A stretch of DNA of 64,000 nucleotides from positions 1,860,001-1,924,000 of the forward strand of contig JAJFPB010000003.1 in the NCBI GenBank assembly GCA_020881915.1. The letters run 5' to 3'. A program made the position numbers and the translations under genes. Shown piece by piece: positions 46,961-59,447 of this stretch. The notes under the pieces are model-generated. The model did no database searches. It worked only from the letters and a program-made list of their open reading frames with translations, and was not told where the DNA came from. Every line of letters starts with the position of its first letter. The stretch's first letter is position 1. The DNA comes from Paramyrothecium sp. XJ0827. Lineage: Eukaryota; Ascomycota; Sordariomycetes; Hypocreales; Stachybotryaceae.

Positions 46961-48149
46961 CTATTCACCAGACAGACTGGCATAGTTGGGGGTATCTTCT
47001 GCTCCTGGCGGCGCGGCAATCGTTGGGCGGGACCGAGGGCCATCAGCACTCTCACCTGCGCCTCCGCCCTCAATAGCACGCTGGTTCCGCTGGGTTTGCT
47101 GCTGTCTCATCCTTGCATCATGCAACATTTGCGATCGCTCTTCCCGATCCATAGTTCCAATGGCCTTGGGCGCTCCCCATCGTATCCGCAAGGGACATCC
47201 CGCAATGACCGCCCGACCTTGGCACGCAGCCGCTGCCTTCTCTGCCGCTTCGCGGGTTTCGTAATTGATAAAGGCGCAATGCGACATGTGCGAGCATACC
47301 AAGCTCTTGATCTTGCCGTGAACCTTGAAAAAGTCTCGTAGTTTGTATTCGGGCAGATCATCCTCCACTCCGGTCACAAACAGAGACATGATATTCTTGT
47401 CATCGGGCGGAAGCCAATCCCGCGGGCTTGGAGGCAGTTGGGCCGCGCTTGGGAAGGCTTGACGCGGTCGTCCGCCCCTCGTCTTCGCCCCAGCTGCGGC
47501 AGCTGCCCTCGTGTCTCGTGTACGGATCGGTCCAGGTCCTCCGACGCCTGCGCCGACGACCGGGTTGCCACCAGAGGCTCGCTCTTGTGCAACTTCCGCC
47601 TCGTCAACCGCTCTACCCTTTCGGAAATATGGTTTGCTGGTAGCAAGACGACGTAGCAGCTCTCGTGCCTTTTCATCTGTGTTCTCGTACGCGTCCGCGC
47701 CAACTTTTCCCTCCTCGATCGCGCGCTCGTTGTTCTGAGCGAAGTATTCCCTGTTGATGTCTGACTGAGGCCCGGGCGCCACCATCTTGAGCGCTGCGTC
47801 ACGCACAGCAAGCGGAAGCCCGAAGGAGAGATCGAGCATGCATGTCTGGCAACAGTTCTTCAGGCGAGCGCACGTCAGGCAGATCATGGTCCGCCTTTTA
47901 CGGGTCTGGGCGCGGTCGGCATTCCAACTGAATACTGTGAATGGTCTTGTGCACTGTGATATGTTAGCCATACGTCCGAGAGAGTCATGCTGGGGGGAGA
48001 TGGAGACGCACCAATTTGCATTCAGCTGCATAATCTTCCTTCAACATTTTCACATAAGGATTGTCTGGAAGACATTTTTCGCAGACAGAAGGGAAGTCTG
48101 TGCTCTCCCATCCTGAGCGGTTGATGTCTTGCTTGATTTGTGGTGGCAT
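46961..48149 (-). CDS. slt11: Slt11/Ecm2 (RBM22-like) pre-mRNA splicing factor
   Basis: Minus-strand exons 48149-48012 and 47953-46961; 376 aa. Slt11/Ecm2 is a spliceosomal protein of the NineTeen-related complex that contacts U6 snRNA and helps form the active site. The N-terminus MPPQIKQDINRSGWESTDFP is followed by the conserved Cys set (VCEKCLPDNP, AAECKLCTRPF, MICLTCARLKNCCQTCMLD) forming its zinc-binding module. The 58-nt intron falls inside this module (GTGCGT...CACAG). After a basic Ala/Gly linker, one RRM follows (about residues 235-310: LFVTGVEDDLPEYKLRDFF, then HCAFINYETREAAEKAA, then PLRIRWG). The tail is disordered. Length and order match the family. Confidence 0.95.
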
Positions 48150-48828
48150 GGCCAGCAGCGTCTGCTATGAGTTGGGAATGACGAAGTTGCGAATAACTTG
48201 TTGCTTCCGCAGCCAGAAATCTGGATAGCAACTGACCCGCCACTCTGAATACAAATCCTTACCTAAGGTCAGGTCGAAGAGTTTATCGATAAAGAGAGGT
48301 GACTAATCTTGGCGATCGGCGGGATGCCGGCACGGGAGTACGTACTTGACTTGCTTGAAAAAGTAATCTGAACACAGATGGGGCAAAAGGGGGGGATAGA
48401 AATGCGACGCGACCAATTTCTACCGACGTTCTCGTACGCAGGGCAATCGGGTGGAGGGGCGTTCGCGTTCGTATTCGCAGTAAACCTGGCTTGCCGGCGT
48501 GGGCGTGTCTCACCGCCTTCTCTTTACGGTAGATAAGATACAGCCGCGGCCCGGACAGGCTTAGCGGCAGGTTCCCGAGCCAGTAGATTGGGGGGAGATT
48601 ACCATTGTCAGGGGGTGTTGCGAAGGTCTTTTACATGTGTGGAGGGTCCAACTTAAATTTGTTCGGCTAAGGTATCATCAACGGAGTGTATTAAAGATCC
48701 GTAACACGTTCCTTGGTTCCCCAAACTCTCCTTACTCCCAATTCTCTTCGCCGGCTCACCTATTGCTTTCCTCCTTCTCAACTTTTCTTCTTCACGCTTC
48801 AACCGTACCGTTTTCTAATACCTTCAAC
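48150..48828. promoter_or_regulatory. Divergent promoter between Slt11 and Erg6 genes
   Basis: The starts are 679 bp apart head to head. A CT-rich tract (48715-48810) immediately precedes the erg6 ATG, typical of a strongly expressed fungal gene. No sterol-responsive element could be identified by eye. Confidence 0.5.
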
Positions 48829-50159
48829 ATGGTTGCCTCGTCCACCGCCTCCAACCTCGAGCGCGAGGATCACAGCCGCGATGCTGCCTTCAGCAAGGCC
48901 ATGCACGGCAACTCGGCCCAGGCCAAGGGTGGCATTGCCGCCATGTTCTCCAAGGGAAGCGAGGCCAAGAAGGCTGCTGTCGACGAGTACTTCAAGCATT
49001 GGGACAACAAGCCTGCCGAGAACGAGACTGCTGAGGAGCGAGCCGTGAGTTTTCTGCGTAGAACAGTGGCGGTCAGGGAGGCCAATGGCTAACGCAACAC
49101 GTAGGCGCGAACTGCTGAATACGCGACCCTCACCAGACAGTAAGTCGATTGACTCATGCCCAATTGCAATCCGCGTCTTGTCCCGGAATCTAATATCTGT
49201 GCTGTTAGCTACTACAACCTCGCTACCGACCTGTACGAGTACGGCTGGGGCCAATCCTTCCACTTCTGCCGCTTCTCTCACCGTGAGTCGTTCTACCAGG
49301 CCATCGCCCGCCACGAGCACTATCTTGCCCACTCCATGGGCATCCAGGAGGGCATGAAGGTCCTCGACGTTGGCTGCGGTGTTGGCGGTCCTGCCCGAGA
49401 GATCGCCAAGTTCACCGGTGCGCACATCACCGGTCTCAACAACAACGACTACCAGATTGAGCGTGCTACCCACTACGCTTTCAAGGAGGGTCTGTCCAAC
49501 CAGCTCAAGTTTGTCAAGGGCGATTTCATGGTAAGCATCAACCGAGTGCAAGTCTGTCTCTGTCCTTCTGACTAACCCCTGAACAGCAAATGTCTTTCCC
49601 CGACAACTCCTTTGACGCAGTCTACGCCATTGAGGCCACCGTTCATGCACCTACTCTGGAGGGTATCTACAGCGAAATCTTCCGCGTGCTGAAGCCCGGT
49701 GGCGTTTTCGGAGTGTACGAGTGGCTCATGACTGATGATTACGACAACGACAACCTGCACCACCGCGAAATCCGTCTTGGAATCGAGCAGGGCGATGGTA
49801 TCTCCAACATGTGCAAGGTCTCGGAAGGCCTGGCTGCCATCAAGGCTGCTGGCTTCGACCTTCTCCGCAACGAGGATATGGCCGACCGCCCTGACGCCTT
49901 CCCTTGGTACTGGCCCCTGTCAGGCGAGGTGAAGTACATCCAGTCTGTTGGAGACATCTTCACCATTCTGCGGATGACCAAGATCGGCCGTACTGTTGCT
50001 CACAGCTTTGCCGGCCTCATGGAGACGATTGGTCTTGCCCCTGCCGGCACCAAGAAGACGGCAGACAGCCTGGCGCTTGCTGCCGACTGCCTCGTGGCCG
50101 GTGCACGTGAGCACCTGTTCACCCCCATGTATCTCATGGTCGCTCGCAAGCCTGAGTAA
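48829..50159 (+). CDS. erg6: Sterol 24-C-methyltransferase Erg6
   Basis: Join 48829-49044, 49105-49139, 49209-49530, 49587-50159; 381 aa. Erg6 transfers a methyl group from SAM to C-24 of zymosterol/lanosterol-type sterols in ergosterol synthesis, in ER and lipid-droplet membranes. The SAM-binding motif [14 protein letters not shown] lies near residue 135. Family signatures are [59 protein letters not shown] and the sterol-methyltransferase C-terminal domain ([17 protein letters not shown] onward). Exon 2 is only 35 nt. All introns have GTGAGT/GTAAGT/GTAAGC donors and CTAAC or similar branch sites. The length matches fungal Erg6. Confidence 0.97.
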
Positions 50160-51225
50160 AGGCGAAGGGAATGTTTTACTTGAACCTACATGCTGCAAAA
50201 CAGGAGTTGGAAATCGGGTGGTGCCGATCAATGGGATGATGATGATGCTGCTGCTGCTTTGACTCAGGGGTACAAGAGCCTCGGATCGGGAGTTCATAAA
50301 ACGGGATCATACAAGGAATATGTAATAGACATTCAATACTGTAATTATTGCGCGGCTGCTTATGCCAATAGAAATAATTCATCGAATCTTGGGACAGCGC
50401 GTTGACGGTATGTTGTCGGCGTATATGTGAGGTACACTCCATGCTCGCCCAGCACCTAGGACCCGAGTGAAGCTAAGCATGTAACAAATGTTGATTTTCC
50501 CCGTCACTACGTTCTCGTACAGGAGTCCTCAATAAGAACGTTAGAATAAGAACGTTAGTTAGGATTGCCGAAAATAGTAGTTGGTTAATTGGCAAACATA
50601 GAGCAGGAGCATTTCTCAATGTAGCGAGATTTGTTGGTCTTCACAAAAAGTTGCTCCAGGGTAACGCGGTATTTGAATTTGGCTGGTACTACCTAGCAAG
50701 AGGATTTTTCGGATGCAAAGCTCTGAAAAAGCGTTGACGGAGGTTTCTATCCAGCTTAGTCAATGCTGCTGCCCTCCACCCCCCTGTCTCGAGCATGGCT
50801 CAACAGAGAGGTCCGCCTTGTACCCTTCGGCGAATTATGGCAGACTCGGTACTTTATCACCGAGCCACAACCCGTTTTTGGTGGTGGCAGTGGGTCTCCT
50901 GGAAAGGCTCAATTGGCGCTTTCCGCCGCAATCTAACGGGGGCTTTGGGGGTCTTGCCAGGCCCAGCGGGTACCTGTACCTGGAGCTCCAGCGAGATCCA
51001 GCCTAAGAAAAAGTTGTGAGAGACGGTTTGTCGCGCTGAGCCAATCCGAAGCCCGGAGCCCGGAAATTCCCTCCTTCGTCTTTCCCAACTCTTTTTCCAC
51101 TCTCCCCCCATCGCCAAACCCACGAGTCCTTCCCGCGACGACGACAAGCCCGACACTTCAGAGCTAAGCCGAAGCTCGTCATCTCATACTCTGTTCAGTC
51201 TCGCGGTTCAATTGGCATTCTCACC
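50160..51225. other. Intergenic region between Erg6 and PDH E1-beta
   Basis: It holds the erg6 3' UTR, a short tandem duplication near 50531, and the PDB1 promoter with a CT-rich tract (51060-51130) before the ATG. I see no gene. Frames of up to 99 codons lack domains. Confidence 0.5.
50531..50558. repeat. Perfect 14-bp tandem duplication (AATAAGAACGTTAG x2)
   Basis: Two adjacent identical 14-bp units read directly. It is a recent small duplication in the spacer, with no known function. Confidence 0.9.
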
Positions 51226-52454
51226 ATGTCCCGCCTCCTCCGTCCGGCCGCTCGCCTGACCACCTCAGCACGAGGTGCTGTTGCCAGGGCTCCCGTGGCC
51301 GCCCCGTCTCTGGCCCTCCAGTCCTCGCGCGCCCTTGCCAGGCCCGTCCTCTTTGGCAACTCGCACACCCAGGGAAGGACGTACGCCGAAGGCGCTGGCG
51401 TCAAGGAGTACACCGTCCGAGAGGCTCTGAACGAGGCCCTGGCCGAGGAGCTCGAGTCCAACCCCAAGGTTTTCGTTCTCGGCGAGGAGGTTGCCCAGTA
51501 CAATGGTGCCTACAAGGTGACCAAGGGTCTTCTGGACCGCTTCGGTGAGAAGCGTGTCATTGACACCCCCATTACCGAGAGCGGTTTCTGCGGTCTGGCC
51601 GTCGGTGCTGCCCTCAGTGGTCTGCACCCTGTTGTGAGTAGCTTCTAGAGGTCTCTTCTGCATCTGATTCTTACTAACCTGCCTTCCTTTCCCAGTGCGA
51701 GTTCATGACCTTCAACTTCGCCATGCAGGCCATCGATCAGATCGTCAACTCCGCCGCCAAGACCCTCTACATGTCTGGTGGTATCCAGCCCTGCAACATC
51801 ACCTTCCGTGGCCCCAACGGTTTTGCCTCCGGTGTCGCCGCTCAGCACTCCCAAGACTACTCTGCCTGGTACGGAAGCGTGCCCGGCCTCAAGGTCGTCT
51901 CCCCCTGGAGCGCCGAGGATGCCAAGGGTCTCCTGAAGGCCGCCATCCGTGACCCCAACCCCGTCGTCGTCCTCGAGAACGAGCTGCTGTACGGCCAGAC
52001 CTTCCCCATGTCCGAGGCCGCCCAGAAGGATGACTTCGTCCTTCCCATCGGCAAGGCCAAGGTTGAGCGCGCTGGCAAGGACCTGACCCTCGTCACCATG
52101 TCTCGCTGCGTCGGCCAGTCTCTGATTGCCGCCGAGAACCTCAAGAAGAAGCATGGCGTTGAGGTTGAGGTTATCAACCTGCGATCGATCAAGCCTCTCG
52201 ACGTTGAGGCCATCGTCAAGTCGGTCAAGAAGACCCACCGCCTGCTCTCCGTCGAGTCTGGCTTCCCCGCCTTCGGTGTCGGTTCCGAGATCCTGGCTCT
52301 GACCATGGAGTACGCCTTCGACTACCTTGACGCCCCCGCCATGCGTGTCACTGGTGCCGACGTCCCTACCCCCTACGCCCAGAAGCTTGAGGAGATGAGC
52401 TTCCCCACCGAGCAGCTGATTGAGGACTACGCCGCCAAGCTGCTGCGCGTGTAA
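51226..52454 (+). CDS. pdb1: Pyruvate dehydrogenase E1 component subunit beta, mitochondrial
   Basis: Join 51226-51633 and 51696-52454; 388 aa. PDB1 pairs with E1-alpha to decarboxylate pyruvate using thiamine diphosphate in the mitochondrial matrix. The first 50 residues are Arg/Ala/Ser-rich without acidic residues ([20 protein letters not shown]), a targeting sequence. The mature part shows [88 protein letters not shown] and the C-terminal transketolase-like domain with NLRSIKPLD and GVGSEI. The 62-nt intron (GTGAGT...CTAAC...CCAG) interrupts HPV-CEF. Codon bias is strong, as expected for an abundant enzyme. Confidence 0.97.
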
Positions 52455-53170
52455 GATGGAGGAGAGGGAAGGAGCCGGCGATGTGCGTGGAAGAAAGCAC
52501 CGATGCGCAGAAGCAGGTGTAGGATCTAGCTGGGCAGAGTTGAGGGAAGACGAAGCCATACATTGAGATTGGCTAGTCGCCGAGTTTTTTCTTTAAAATA
52601 TAGATGCACTAAGGGGAAGGGACCTGTACTTGTAATTCCGCACTGTCATGTATACACTCATGCCTCGGCACCCGTCTAATGATTACTTGGCGAAAAGCTT
52701 GACTTACAATGAGTGCTATGACTTGAGGAAGAATGAAGCGAATACAGAAACGCTTGGGGCAGGGGAGTATCGTGCTTGACTGCGATGTCTTCTAGGACTC
52801 TACGAAAGAGCTACGAGACTAACAAGGAGAAAGCCTGGTGCTGTAGCGTCATAGACGCTGGCATCTAACAAGAGATATGCAGCATGTCCAGCTAAACTAA
52901 ATAAATTGACTGACAGATGAGAGCATCACCGCCTTATGAAATGACCAAAAAAAGACGAAAAGAAAAACCGAGTTCATTTTCTATTTTGCTTGAATTACTG
53001 TTTCAAAGTTTTGGACCTGCCTTACCCTGATGAGTCTGAATTTACGACCCGTGGTGGCCTAAACGCAGCTGCTACACGTCACTATTCCTACAACGCTCCA
53101 CGGTGTGGGGTATCTTTTCTCACAACGCACATTCACCCTTCGCACAACTGACAGCGAGGGATCCCCCAAC
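52455..53170. other. Intergenic region between PDB1 and Ski2 genes
   Basis: The PDB1 3' UTR and Ski2 promoter lie here. The sequence around 52900-53000 is A-rich. The open frame of Ski2 extends upstream to 53105 but only with a non-ATG codon. I see no additional gene. Confidence 0.5.
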
Positions 53171-56100
53171 ATGGCCAGGATTGATGACCTGCTCTTGGAG
53201 CAGGACGAGGGCTCAAGTGCCAGCGCGGCCAGTCATCGAAAACCTCAAGATCCCGATGAGCTGAAGCAACGCCTGGAGGACTTACTCCTCTCACCCACAG
53301 CCGATTTCTCAACTGAATGGCTGAACCGGCTGCAGCAACGATGGGACTCTGAAACGGAGTACACCTCTCTTTTCAAAGTCGCCCCGACTCAGACCAGATC
53401 CGTGACCAGGTTCTTGCGCCACGGCCTCGAGGGCCGTGTGACTGGGTATAGGAACGTCACTGTACCCGCGAACAGCGCCACCGCAAAGAACTCGACAAGC
53501 CTGCTGCGGAAGCCAGCCAACCGTGCAGAGTTCGTCCGAGGCGCTGCAGGATTTTTCCCCTTTGCCCCAGGCGGCTTGGAGAGCATCGAGGCAACTGCCG
53601 CGTTGGAAGACCAGGTGCACGCCGGAGGCTTGGCCGAGCCGGGCGCCAAGGGCAACAAACTTGAGAGAGTCATCCAGCTTGGCGAGGGCGGGCTTTTGGA
53701 GATAGCGCCAGGGCTGAATCGTGGAATCGACTTCAGTAAGAAGAAGACGACCGTCGACAAGGCAGACGCGGAAGCCGTCAAAGAAGTCCTGGAAGAGGAG
53801 CCAGAGGCTGCCGAGGATGCAGATCAAGACAATGACAGCTCTTCTGGTGATGCTGATGAGGAGAGAGCCGAGGCCCAGGAGCCAGATGGCGATGACATTG
53901 ACGACATTCTCCCGGTCGAGTTCCCTGCTTTGGAGCCCCACGGCGTCCTCGCAGCGTCCAGTGCTCGCAAAGCCGGTCGTGAGTGGGCTCACATGGTCGA
54001 CATTAAGCATGACATGCCCAACTTCCGCGAGCTAGTACCAGACATGGCAAGAGAATGGCCCTTCGAGCTCGACACGTTCCAGAAGGAAGCTGTGTACCAC
54101 CTCGAAAACGGCGACTCCGTGTTCGTTGCAGCTCACACCTCTGCCGGCAAGACCGTTGTGGCGGAATATGCCATCGCTCTCGCGGCCAAGCACATGACAA
54201 AAGCCATCTACACGTCTCCCATCAAAGCCCTCAGCAACCAGAAGTTTCGCGATTTCCGCCAGACCTTTGATGAGGTTGGCATTCTGACTGGTGATGTCCA
54301 GATTAACCCAGAGGCTAGTTGCCTGATCATGACCACCGAGATTCTGCGCAGTATGCTCTATCGTGGAGCGGATCTTATTCGAGATGTAGAGTTCGTCATC
54401 TTCGATGAAGTCCATTACGTCAACGACTACGAGCGAGGTGTTGTCTGGGAAGAGGTCATCATTATGTTGCCCGAGCACGTCTCACTCATCCTACTGTCTG
54501 CCACCGTCCCCAATACTCACGAGTTCGCCTCCTGGGTCGGCCGAACCAAGCAAAAAGACATCTACGTCATTTCTACACCCAAGCGACCAGTTCCTTTGGA
54601 ACACTACCTCTGGGCCGGCAAGAACATCCACAAGATTGTCGACTCGGAGAAGAAGTTTATCGAGAAGGGCTGGAAGGAGGCTCACGCAGTGATGCAAGGA
54701 AAAGACAAACCACCCAAGCCTGCCGAGACTACTGTGGCTACGCGGGGAGGCAACTCTCGTGGCGGCCAGAGGGGCGGCGGCCCTCAAAGGGGAGGTGCCC
54801 AGCGCGGTGGCCGCGGCGGAGGCAACGGTCAGCAGCAGCGCGGAGGCGGTCAGCAGAGAGGCCGTGGTGGACCTCCTAGAGCTAGCCACGCCCCCGGCCA
54901 CATGGGCCGTGGTGGCCGTCCTGGTGGATCGAGTTCAGCAGCTCAGGACAAGAACCTATGGGTTCACCTGGTGCAATTCCTACGCAAGCAGAGCTTGCTT
55001 CCGGCCTGCATCTTCGTCTTCTCCAAGAAGCGCTGCGAGGAAAATGCCGACGCGTTAAGCAACCAGGACTTCTGTAACGCCAATGAGAAGAGCCGCATTC
55101 ACATGATCATCGAGAAGTCCGTAGCCCGACTGAAGCCAGAGGACCGAGTACTGCCGCAGATCATCAGATTGAGGGAGCTCCTCGGCCGTGGCATCGCTGT
55201 TCATCACGGTGGCCTTCTGCCTATCGTGAAGGAACTGGTTGAGATTCTATTTGCCGAAACGTTGGTGAAGGTATTGTTCGCCACCGAGACCTTTGCCATG
55301 GGTCTCAACTTGCCCACTCGCACGGTTGTTTTCTCCGGCTACCGCAAGCACGACGGCCACCAGTTCCGTAACTTGCTTCCCGGCGAATATACCCAGATGG
55401 CTGGACGAGCTGGTCGACGTGGTTTGGATACAGTTGGTTCCGTCATCATTGTGCCGCCAGGCGGCGTTGACGATGCACCACCAGTTGCGGATCTGCGTAA
55501 CATGATCTTGGGCGAACCGTCTAAGCTGCGGTCCCAGTTCAGGTTGACATACAACATGATCCTCAACTTGCTGAGAGTGGAGGCCCTGAAGATCGAGGAA
55601 ATGATTAAGCGCAGTTTCTCGGAACACGCCACTCAGCAGCTGCTCCCTGAGCACGAAAAGGACGTCAAGCTGGCACAGGCGGATTTGGCCAAGGTCAAGA
55701 GGGAGCCGTGCAAGACCTGCGACGTCTCCATGGACGAGTGCCACCAAGCCGCACAAGACTTCAAACAGCTGACGCTCGAGCTTTACAAGGGTCTACTAAA
55801 CATTCCCATTGGACGACGAATGTTCTCGCAGCAGCGACTAATCGTCTTCAATTGGGAGGGCGTCCGTACGGCCGGTGTACTTCTGATGGATGGCATGAGC
55901 CCGAAGGGATCCTCTGCCGAGCCGCTGCTGCATGTATGTGCCATCAAGCCGCTCAGAGATCGTCGAGACGCCACCGATCAGCTACCGTTCCTACCCGGAT
56001 TCCGAAAGCACCTGCACAAGCTGCCTCAGGGCAAGAAGCGCATGCAGGTTAAGACGCTACTTGTGCCCCTGAGTGATGTCGAGTGCCTTACTCGGTGGGT

Positions 56101-57064
56101 ACTGAAGGGAATTGTTCCCGAGGTCTTCCAAGGCGGCGAGGCCTATCACCTAGCGAAGGAACGGCTTCAAGAGATCTGTAGCGCTTGGGACGATAGGTGG
56201 GACGAGATGGACATGGGCAAGATCAAGAGCTTCCAGCTACAAGAGATGATGGAGAAGCGGGTGCAGCTTGAGAAGACTATCATGCAATCACCAGCTCCCA
56301 AGTGCCCTGGCTTCTTGAAACACGTAAGCTGCTGCAACCTTACCCACAGACTACGAATGATCTACTAACAAGGATATTAATAGTTCGCCATGTGCCACGA
56401 CGAATGGCTTATCAAGGAACACATCTCGCAATTGAAGCAATCGCTCTCAGACCAGAACCTGCAGCTGCTCCCCGACTACGAACAACGCGTGCAAGTATTG
56501 AAGGAGCTCGGTTTCATTGACGACGCAACCCGTATCCAGCTGAAGGGCAAGGTGGCCTGCGAGGTCCACTCGGGTGACGAATTGGTGCTCACGGAACTGA
56601 TCCTCGACAACGTGCTGGCAGACTTTGAGCCCGCAGAGATCGCAGCGCTACTGTCATCATTTGTGTTCCAGGAAAAGACGCTAACCGAACCAGCGCTGAC
56701 GGGCAACCTGGAACGCGGACGGGATACGATCGTTGCCATTTCAGAGAAGGTCAACGACGTGCAGACACGGCTGCAGGTGATCCAGTCGGCGGACGACTCC
56801 AATGACTTTGTGTCGCGGCCGCGGTTCGGCCTCATGGAGGTGGTGTACGAGTGGGCGCGGGGCATGAGCTTCAAGAACATTACGGGACTCACCGACGTGC
56901 TCGAGGGCACGATTGTGCGGACGATCACACGCCTGGACGAGGTGTGTCGCGAGGTGAAGAACGCGGCGAGGATCGTGGGTGACCCGGAACTGTACCAGAA
57001 GATGCAGCAGGCGCAGGAGATGATCAAGCGGGACATCACGGCCGTGGCGAGCTTGTATATGTAG
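53171..57064 (+). CDS. ski2: Ski2-like RNA helicase of the cytoplasmic exosome
   Basis: Join 53171-56323 and 56384-57064; 1277 aa from MARIDDLLLEQDEG. Ski2, with Ski3 and Ski8, threads mRNA into the cytoplasmic exosome for 3'-5' decay. The N-terminal arm has LSPTADFSTEWLNRLQQRW and an acidic region. The helicase core has Walker A AHTSAGKT (about 320), DEVH (about 410), SATVPN (about 442), the RecA2 motifs including HHGGLLP and ATETFAMGLNLP, and motif VI QMAGRAGRRG (about 741). The C-terminus carries the family helix block (NDFVSRPRFGLMEVVYEWARG, GTIVRTITRLDEVCREVKNA). Between RecA1 and RecA2, about residues 524-583, lies a dense RGG/GGQ-rich insertion. The 60-nt intron near the C-terminus is canonical (GTAAGC...CTAAC...TAG). 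Confidence 0.96.
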
Positions 57065-57408
57065 AAATGGCGTGTTAGACGGTGAACTTGAGGAAAAGGA
57101 AAATGACACTTTATGAATCGCAATGTTTTGGCACACATGATGTTTGACAGACGTAACATTGCCGAGCGTGGCAGAAAGAACATGACATTCTAGTCGTTAT
57201 AATTGCATCGTGAACCCAACCCAGGCACAAGACCGAAACGCCAAACCGTAGTAGTATAACCAGGTGAAAAGCAGCCAACCCCCAGGGCAACACTCTTTAA
57301 ATCGTCATTCGCCCAGAGCACACACACGTCTCATCAACCACCAATGCAGGATCCCCCCTTGCCTTTCAACAAAAAAAAAAAACAAAACGGAACAAAGAAC
57401 GCGGCCGG
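57065..57408. other. Convergent spacer, Ski2 and ESCRT-III gene 3' ends
   Basis: The tail-to-tail spacer of about 340 bp has an A run near 57371 (T-rich in the ESCRT gene's direction). It presumably holds both polyadenylation regions. No gene is seen. Confidence 0.5.
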
Positions 57409-58130
57409 CTAAGCTCGCAGGGCGCGCAACCTCTGCTGCAGCTTGTCCTCCTCCTCGGCGGTGGGGTCGGTGGTGTTGGCCTGGGGCTCGACGGTGGCGG
57501 GGGTGGCCTTGTTGAGCTCGGCACTGAGCTCGAGGCCGGCGTCGTCGGCGAGCTTGCCGAGGAGCTCGTGGACGGCGTCCTCGCCGACCTGGGCGGAGGT
57601 GGACTGGGTGATGGCGTCCTGGTAGATGCCGTTGGACATGGCGTACTCCTCGTTCTGCTGCTTGAACTGCTCGAGGGTGACGAGGGTCTGGGAGGGAAGA
57701 GAAAGCGGGGGCAACGGTTAGCGACGAGGAGGTTCGGTCTTGGGGACACAACGAGGAACAGCTGGAGGGAGGGAGAAATGCTCACCTTCTCGGGGTTGGT
57801 GTTCTTCTGGGCGACGCCCATGGTGCGGGAGGACTGGGCCATCATGTGGGTCATGCGGTTCATGGCGTTGTTGGCCTGGATCTGGGCGGCGGACAGCTCG
57901 GCCATGTCGGCCATCTGGTCCATCTGCTGGGCGAGGGCCTGCTTGGAGAGGAGCATCTTGGCCTTCTGGTAGGCCTTTTGGGTCTCGCCCTTCTTGAGCA
58001 GGTCCTGGATCTGCTTCTTGAGGATGGGGTCCTGCTTGGCGGCCTTTTGCGCCTCGCGGCGGGCCTGCTTGGCCTGGAAGCGGGCCTGGAACTCGACCTG
58101 CATGTCGCGCGAGAGCTGGCGGTTGGACAT
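57409..58130 (-). CDS. did2: ESCRT-III subunit, CHMP1/Did2 (Vps46) type
   Basis: Minus-strand exons 58130-57786 and 57687-57409; 207 aa. CHMP1/Did2 proteins recruit Vps4 and help disassemble ESCRT-III on endosomes. The N-terminal half is basic and helical (FQAKQARREAQKAAK, LLKKGETQKAYQKAKMLLSK). The second half is acidic, with SAQVGEDAVHELLGKLADDA and GLELSAEL matching the CHMP1 C-terminal region. The end, EEEDKLQQRLRALRA, fits a MIM1 motif that binds the Vps4 MIT domain. The first helices differ from textbook Did2 sequences, so exact subfamily assignment is less sure than ESCRT-III membership. The 98-nt intron is GTGAGC...CCAG. Codon use is strongly C/G-ending. Confidence 0.8.
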
Positions 58131-59447
58131 GGCGGGCGGTGTTTTGCGTCTGGAGGGTTTGGTGGTTGGTTGGGTTGGTTGAGCGGAAGAGGGATTGCTT
58201 GATCGACCTTTGGTCGGGTGAGAGTGGTGAGGCCGAGGCGCGGAGATAAACTGGAGGGTTTCGGAACGCGGAGTCGTCGAAGCGAAATGGATGCCTGGGT
58301 TGGAGCAGTCAAAGGACCGTGGTAGAGGAAAAGTCGTTGTTCAGCCGATCGAGAAAAGTGCCGTCAGGGCGAGGTTTGAAGGACAGACGTTCGGTTCGAG
58401 GCCGCCACGGACAGTTGACTGGCTAGTCATGTGAGGGTTGGTCTAGACTCCCAAACCGTCCGACTCGAACTTGGCGAGTTACTTGGCGGCGAAAGCGCAA
58501 CATTGCGGGGCGCCACAGCGGTTGCGTCACCTTTTCGGAGCGAGCGAGGGGGACAAGGCGGTACCTGGTGTTTCCGCTTGAGGCACGCGGCGACATAAGT
58601 ACCCGCGACTTACCCTATTGGGTTTCGCCCACCTTCACCTTATTTAGACATCTCAATATCGGACATGAAGACGGCCGCATCGAATCACTGACGCTTTTAT
58701 TGTATGGCGTCCGGGCCCTCGAAAGACTATCACGGGAGGTGGATCTGCGTGCGGAAAACAAACCTTTCCACGGAAATGTTACTTTACCGGCTTGCGCATA
58801 ATGGGTAATGACAACTTCATCTCTGCAGAAACCACTGTGTCGGTGCCGGACGATGAAAGACCAATGTTCCGTTCAGTTGCAGACCAGTATCATGCAAAGC
58901 ACGATACGATCCACGTGTTTCGTGTCATTCACTACAAGACAGCCGCATGTCTCCGAGCCGCCAGCAACTTTTGAATGCTCTCAGGACGTTTGCTTGCCGA
59001 CGTGCCCAAATTGTTCCTCTCTTCGGAGTCTGTCACGATACTGTGATGCCAATGCTTTCTCTCCCGAAATGTAGCCCCCCATTGAGCTATGTACGCACTT
59101 GGAACTGTTATTGCGAGAGAGAAAGCGGATGTGGACAACGAGAGTCTGTCCGTGCGTTTGCAGTTGCGAATGGGCACTGAGCTTCTGCTCGTGCAAGAAA
59201 CAACACAACAAAGACATGACCTTGTCTTCAATCAAACGTTTGTCTTTGTTACTAGCTTCAAGGTGAAGTTGTTCGTTTGGGGTATTGCAGTGTACTGTAA
59301 ATAGCTTGCTGCTGGTCGTACTTTATATCTGGCTTCCACTCCCACTCAGACCTGCAACCAGCCAGTCAAGACAGAGACGGACCAGAAAGGTTTACAAGGA
59401 GGTTGCGTGACTTATCCTCTTCGCATCACCAGGTACTTTCTTCAAAT
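58131..59447. promoter_or_regulatory. Divergent upstream region of the ESCRT-III gene and the right-hand family gene
   Basis: Head-to-head spacer of 1.3 kb. The left part (58140-58560) is GC-rich and should be the promoter of the ESCRT gene. The right part (58600-59440) is more AT-balanced, with short frames lacking domains. No gene is supported. Confidence 0.45.
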
